A DNA stretch of 64,000 nucleotides from Blasia pusilla (taxonomy: Eukaryota; Marchantiophyta; Marchantiopsida; Blasiales), in the NCBI GenBank assembly GCA_050084515.1, contig CM114272.1, positions 57,536,001-57,600,000 of the forward strand, in the 5' to 3' direction. Under the pieces are notes generated by a model, which saw nothing but the letters and a program-made list of their open reading frames with translations, was not told where the DNA came from and searched no databases. Position numbers and translations under genes: made by a program. This document shows, piece after piece, positions 59,462 through 64,000 of the stretch. Numbering within the stretch: position 1 is the first letter of the stretch; each line of letters starts with the position of its first letter.

Positions 59462-60877
59462 TCATGACTCTGTGCCTTCCCTAAGCTGCATCATCGTCAT
59501 GGCATCAATCCTCTGCTCCAACTGATCGATGCGTGAGAGAAGCGCCGGCTCTGGTGCTCCTGCTCCATCTCCTCTGGCTGGTGGTGGTCCTCTACCACCA
59601 CGTCCAGGAAGAACTCCCCGACCTCCTCCAGGACGACCGCCCCCAGGCCCTCGGCCTACCTCTGGACGTGCCCCTCGGCGAAGGTCAAAACATCTATCCC
59701 TAGTGTGACCATATTTGTGGCAATGGTCACACCGGTGCCGTGGTGGGGCCATCCTTTGGGCTCTGCGCAATCGAGGCGCGGTGGTCCTCTCCCATCTTTG
59801 TGGGCGATCTCTCGCCTATGGGCCCCTCCACACGTCCAACAAGACCACATCGGTCCCTGCTAGGCAACATATGTAGATGCGGGTCGTTGCCTCATAGGCT
59901 CACGATACCCGCCCTGCTCTCTAGGCACACTGGCCCGCTCCCGTGGTACTGGTGCCCGCTGTGGCACCGGTGGGGTTACCGCCGCTCGTGGACCCGTCGA
60001 CTCTCGAGAAAATCCAGCGGTCACTACCTGCTCCTCACTCATGTTGAGCTCAATACGCTCAGAAAACTCAAAGACCACCTTCAATGTGGGCCATTTGTGT
60101 GAATCAAAGACCGCATCTCGGACTCTCCTCCGTAGTTCTCGGTCGAACTCCGTACCAATCTTTGGGTCGATTGCGCCTCGGTCACTCCAAACGTAGCAAT
60201 GATCAGCCTCCTCATGCGTGTGAATGCCTCTCTCAGACTCTCACCCAATCGTCGCTGAAAATCCTGTAGACTCTTCAGCTTGTCGGTGCGTACCCCTGGT
60301 AGCTCTTCCCCAACTGTCGGAAGAACTCCACTATGGGGCTGAAGTTGGGTGGCCCTCTACCACCAGAGGTCTCTGCCACATCGCCTGTGTCACTGTCCTC
60401 CTCTCCATCTAGTCTCCGGGCTGATGGTGTGGGTCTCTCTCTTCTCACAATCCCATCATATGCCTCGCGACCACTAGTGGACACATACCCTGGAGCCCAA
60501 TACATCCTCCAGGCATCGATCTCTACTGAATATAGTGATCGAAACTCCATGTAGTCATCCATCGGAGGACCCTCCAAGTGCTGGAACAACCCCTTCCATG
60601 CCATGAAAGGGTTGAACCGTAAAGTCCGTATCTCTTGGAAGTCGCACCATGTGTCGAACTCCTGGATGAAATCATCTAAGTCGATGGTGCCCACTGCACC
60701 CGAGAAACGACGCATGCCCCGATGGCCCATGTCGTCCATCTCCTGCCAAGTACTACTGTCTCTATCTGCGATCTCGTCACTAGACCCAGTGTCTAGTGAT
60801 GACGATCCAGTCACGGATGGATGTCGAGGTAGCTCCTCACTGGTAACCCCTCGATATCTCACTCCACACCGTGTCAC
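59462..60877 (-). pseudogene. gypsy gag with zinc knuckle, frameshifted
   Basis: The first 200 codons include RRFSGAVGTIDLDDFIQEFD and FNPFMAWKGLFQHLEG, typical of the retrotransposon gag core. The next frame gives LKSLQDFQRRLGESLREAFT, then DPKIGTEFDRELRRRVRDAV and KVVFEFSERIELNM. A Pro/Arg/Gln-rich stretch leads to a CCHC knuckle CDHCHKYGHTRDRC (59731-59690), followed by a Gly/Arg-rich tail and a short coiled coil ending in a stop at 59462. Gag packages the element RNA. The true start is uncertain: the open frame begins at GTG and an ATG is not seen in frame. Confidence 0.86.
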
Positions 60878-61999
60878 ACCACTACCACTGCTCGCACTAC
60901 CCCGTTCTTCCGAACCCTGGAAGAACGCCGTGATGACAAACCCTGTCTCACCCGCTCATGCACTCAGACTCACCCAGAGTCTCCCACACGCCTCACTAGC
61001 TCACCTATGCGAACATCAATCCTGTGATGACACACCCGGCCTCACGCACGCTCAACACTCGGCCTCACCATGAGCCTCCCAACTGACTCACCTAACCTAG
61101 CGACACTCTCTCGGGTCATACACGCGACCCCTACTCGGCAACCGCCGTATATCCACCAACATGCTACACATGAAAAGAATCTACACTCGTCACCATCACT
61201 GCACCCATCTAGCACCAGCTAATACCCGATACCCAGCACTCTCAATCACACACGACAAGTGCGGGAAAAGGGACTCGAATGGGTAACCTGATCACGCCCT
61301 CCAACCTGCTGCACCATCAATATGCACTCCTCCACATGATATGACAATCTCCGCCACATAACACTCCCCTCGACCAACACGTCGATCCTCCCGTCAACAG
61401 ATGCCGACAACCCGTCGGCATCATGCACACTGCCCCTCCAGCGTAAACTCTCGCAACGCCCTATGCGCGCCTCAAAACAACATGTCACGCCTGCTGCCCA
61501 ACTTGTCGATCACTCAGCACGTCCAAATCCTCCCTGCCCTCACGTTGCCCATGCGCACCGCGTTCGCCGGACCGACCTCGTTCGTCCTACCACGTTCGCT
61601 ATGATTGTCCGACCGCCGTCGGTGCTACCACGTCGGAAAGAGGGGGGAAGAACTTGGGCCTGCGGCCCTATGCGGCCCCTTGGGCCCTAAATGCGTCTGG
61701 GGCGCCCGCCCTATCGCGGGGAGGGGTTAGGTCGCGCGCCCTGCGGTTCGCCCAGCCGCTCCGCCACGCGCCCTGCCGTCCGCCGTCCGTGCCCTAACTC
61801 TAGCCGCCTTTACTTGACAGCCCCCCGGCGGCTGCAAGACCCAACTTGCCCGTTCCTTCTCTTTCGACGCCTTCACTTGCGTACACCCGACGCCCCACCA
61901 CACGCTACACTCGGCTGCTGTCCCCCAACAATCTGCACCAGCAAAATCTGAGAAAAACGGACAGCGCTTCCGCCCACGGCCTTCCGAACAGAAAAATGA
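60878..61999 (-). other. gypsy leader region
   Basis: Presumed untranslated leader between LTR and gag. GC-rich, particularly 61640-61860. No tRNA primer-binding site (such as TGGTATCAGAGC on the minus strand) was recognised. A possible SINE lies at 61262-61320. Confidence 0.5.
61262..61320 (-). mobile_element. possible tRNA-derived SINE head
   Basis: On the minus strand TGGTGCAGCAGG (61316-61305) fits the A-box consensus, and 24 nt later ATTCGAGTCCC (61280-61270) fits the B box at all but its first position. The spacing suits a polymerase III promoter. No SINE body or target duplication could be drawn, so a chance match is possible. Confidence 0.3.
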
Positions 62000-62274
62000 C
62001 ACAAAATGACACACACACGTCACCAGGGGCTCCCCAACCGAGGCAACTCGCTTGCCTACCTGCAAACAATGAATTCCCACCAGCCCCCTGACATCTTTCT
62101 CATGTAAAAATAAAGAGTAGCAAAAAGGGCACACCCGTCCTAAAACTCCACTCCTCAATCTACATCGGCATATCGAGCCTCGTCCAACTTGTGCTATCAA
62201 GGAATCCGGACGCTAGCACCCTAGTCCTAGCTCACACACATACAAGGGAGGTGCTCCAACGGCCCAACATGAGA

Positions 62275-62298
62275 AAGATGGCTTAGGAAAGCCATCTT
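62275..62298. repeat. perfect 10-bp hairpin next to the LTR TATA box
   Basis: Arms aagatggctt (62275-62284) and aagccatctt (62289-62298) are perfect reverse complements around agga. It starts 6 bp downstream of the TATA box on the minus strand and covers the expected transcription start. Confidence 0.9.
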
Positions 62299-62303
62299 CC
62301 TCT

Positions 62304-62311
62304 CTTATATA
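62304..62311 (-). promoter_or_regulatory. TATA box of the presumed LTR promoter
   Basis: TATATAAG on the minus strand inside acctatataagagagg, a strong plant TATA box. Transcription would start about 25-30 nt downstream, near 62280, and proceed toward gag. Confidence 0.6.
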
Positions 62312-62579
62312 GGTTGGGAAGAGCCAAAAGGCTCAAACCCCAAAAATAGCCCTTCCCTTGGTAACTCTTGCAAGACAACAGTTACCAGGGGGCAGGTGAC
62401 CTGGTCAACAAGTCACCCGGTTGTAAAAGACCTCAACATGAAAGTCGTCAGAAACGACGTTCCTGACACAATGGACCTATCCTCAACCTCATCCTGTGAC
62501 AAAGTTACACTCAAGATAGTCCGCTGGCTCCTACGCCCTATCCACGATAGATCTCGGCCTATCGGCTACTCAGATGTGA

Positions 62580-63299
62580 CAGCCTAAACAATATCTCTAA
62601 GGTGCATTAACCCCCCTAAAAATTGGAGGAGGCCTTTTGACCTCCTAAATTCCATATGAAAGGGCCAAACTTGGAATTCCATACCTCCCCCTAAATGTTC
62701 TTCTCCTCCCTCAAGCTTGTAACGGTTGATCCTTGACCCTTTTGATGAGATGTGTGTCGATGTTATCGATGCTCGCTCAAACTCAAGGAAGAAGTATAGA
62801 TACAACTAGACCTCCTTGGAGTTAAAGTACTACCCAAGAAAGAGTTGGAGGGTCATTGAATTTTCTAACAAAGCCCTTGTCACTTCCACTTTTGACCCCT
62901 AAAAAACCCCCTTGGTCTTGTCTCTTGAACCGTCACATATGATCCTCTTCCAAGTAGGATTCATACATTGCTATGTATGATTGAGCTCAATAAACATCAA
63001 ACCATATAAGTAAACATCATATTGAATCCCTTTGATTCATCCCCTTTGCCACCCCCTAAATTTTGTAACCATAAACCAAAATTAAACTCCTTACCACCCA
63101 TTTTCCAACCCTTTTACACCCAAAAACCTTGTAAAATTCGAATGTTAGCACCTTTTGGGGGGGGGGGAGGGGGGTGAGGTACGTAAAGGGGATTTTTTTA
63201 AGACATATAGGACTTCATAATCTTAAACCTTGGAAGGAAATTTAAGGGCTAAGCCTGCACCCTAAAAATTGAAATTTCACCTTTAAAGTTTCAGAATCT

Positions 63300-63348
<49 letters not shown>

Positions 63349-64000
63349 ATCACATTGCACTCATGCTTGCCACCATACATCTAGATGAGGAGAACATGCA
63401 CTTTCATTTCTTGAGACCTCTTAAGAATGATCTGATTGAGATGCAAAAGGTAGAAGCTCTGTTGAATTTTGAGCCATAGGGACAATGACCTCCTCCTCTT
63501 TGAGACTCAAGAGCTTGAATAATATCAAGAAGTTGGATGGATGAATTCTACACAAGGAGCCACTATTAAATCTCAAGTTCTACAAATTTTGGAAGGACAT
63601 ACAAGGAGTTTCTACCAAGGGGGAAGAGTATGGCCTAGTGAACCAAATGCAAGCTTGGTTCCTACAATTTTTAATAAATATATCACACTACAGAAAGAGA
63701 TAGCACAAAAGGAGAAGAGGTGGGAGGAGGAAGACATACCATGCCAAGAGTTCCAATTGTAGCAAAGACACGAGCAAGGGTCTAAGAAGGAGAAGGAAAC
63801 ATACCAGAAAGTCTCGTAGCTACGGAGAAGTATGAAGTTATTCTTTATTGACAAAATGTAGTTTTGAATTAAAAAAATTAAAAAAAGGATAAGGTTAGAT
63901 AGTGTGAGGAGAGGCAAGACACATTAGACCAATTTTAGTCTTTGGATAGTAACCCTCTATACTCAAGTTACTAGAACTCAAGGTCCCATTCGAAGTTTCA
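62580..64000. other. flank of the gypsy element, no gene seen
   Basis: A G-rich run lies at about 63157-63179 and a CT microsatellite at 63304-63345. A 73-codon ATG frame at 63541-63762 is Glu/Lys-rich but unrecognised and is not called as a gene. Confidence 0.5.
63304..63345. repeat. (CT)n microsatellite
   Basis: About 20 uninterrupted CT units. Confidence 0.95.

Larger units (their letters stand above)
53655..62579 (-). mobile_element. degenerate Ty3/gypsy retrotransposon carrying a DNA methyltransferase and a PHD finger
   Basis: On the minus strand the domains run gag with zinc knuckle (60877-59690), protease (about 58750), cytosine-5 DNA methyltransferase (58035-57130), RT (56800-55840), RNase H (55720-55385), integrase (55137-53880) and a PHD finger (53874-53740). 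The order RT, RNase H, integrase defines Ty3/gypsy. The presumed 5' LTR lies at about 62579-62000 with a TATA box. A polypurine-like AGGGGGGCGG follows the pol stop at about 53668-53657, but no 3' LTR matching the 5' candidate was recognised. Numerous frameshifts show the copy is dead. Limits are approximate. Confidence 0.85.
62000..62579 (-). repeat. presumed 5' LTR of the gypsy element
   Basis: It begins on the minus strand with TGTCACATCTGAG at about 62579 and contains a TATA box at 62311-62304. Its 3' limit is not fixed because the second LTR was not found. Position upstream of gag and promoter content are the only support. Confidence 0.45.

Noticed and set aside
63541-63762. 73-codon ATG frame, Glu/Lys-rich at its end
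   Set aside because: Short, no recognised domain, and no splice or promoter support. It could be a remnant of a retroelement.

Overview
The window looks like nuclear DNA of a plant, most likely a seedless land plant or a close streptophyte alga. The evidence is a multi-exon gene of a land-plant-type serine/arginine-rich coiled-coil family, a plant-type LOTUS-like plus RRM RNA-binding gene, an EF-hand gene of the calmodulin family, and a nuclear tRNA-Leu(CAA) with internal A and B boxes. The transposable elements are of kinds unusual in flowering plants: non-LTR elements with a restriction-like endonuclease, and a gypsy element carrying a DNA methyltransferase. I cannot name the species.

Layout: 1-12.5 kb is AT-rich and gene-poor (a GA microsatellite, a possible tRNA-derived SINE, one tandem duplication of about 235 bp). 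12.5-16.7 kb holds a broken hAT transposase behind GC-rich low-complexity DNA. 19.9-23.9 kb is an apparently intact seven-exon gene on the plus strand, followed by a convergent single-exon RNA-binding gene at 26.7-28.35 kb on the minus strand. 30.5-42 kb is a nest of repeats: three copies (one about 1 kb fragment, one 5'-truncated, one nearly full) of a non-LTR retrotransposon with a restriction-like endonuclease, and three of the four copies of a short TIR element whose ends read CAAGGTTGCAC; one of them sits inside a retrotransposon copy. A tRNA-Leu lies at 42.0-42.1 kb and a calmodulin-like gene at 44.9-45.4 kb. 46-53.4 kb is AT-rich, with the fourth TIR element and a cluster of GGTAA/TTACC motifs. 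53.7-62.6 kb is one large degenerate Ty3/gypsy element on the minus strand.

The most interesting object is that gypsy element. Read from its 5' end the order is gag (with zinc knuckle), protease, a DNMT3/DRM-like cytosine-5 DNA methyltransferase, reverse transcriptase, RNase H, integrase, and a PHD finger as the last domain of pol. A DNA-methylation writer and a probable histone reader in one retrotransposon polyprotein suggest an element that chooses its insertion chromatin and marks its own DNA. This copy is dead (frameshifts, a deletion inside the methyltransferase, a 29-nt insertion in the integrase), but every signature motif can still be read.

Exon and domain calls come from reading by eye; no database search was possible. 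Open frames starting at GTG or TTG were not accepted as plant starts, and ATG starts were chosen for the genes kept.
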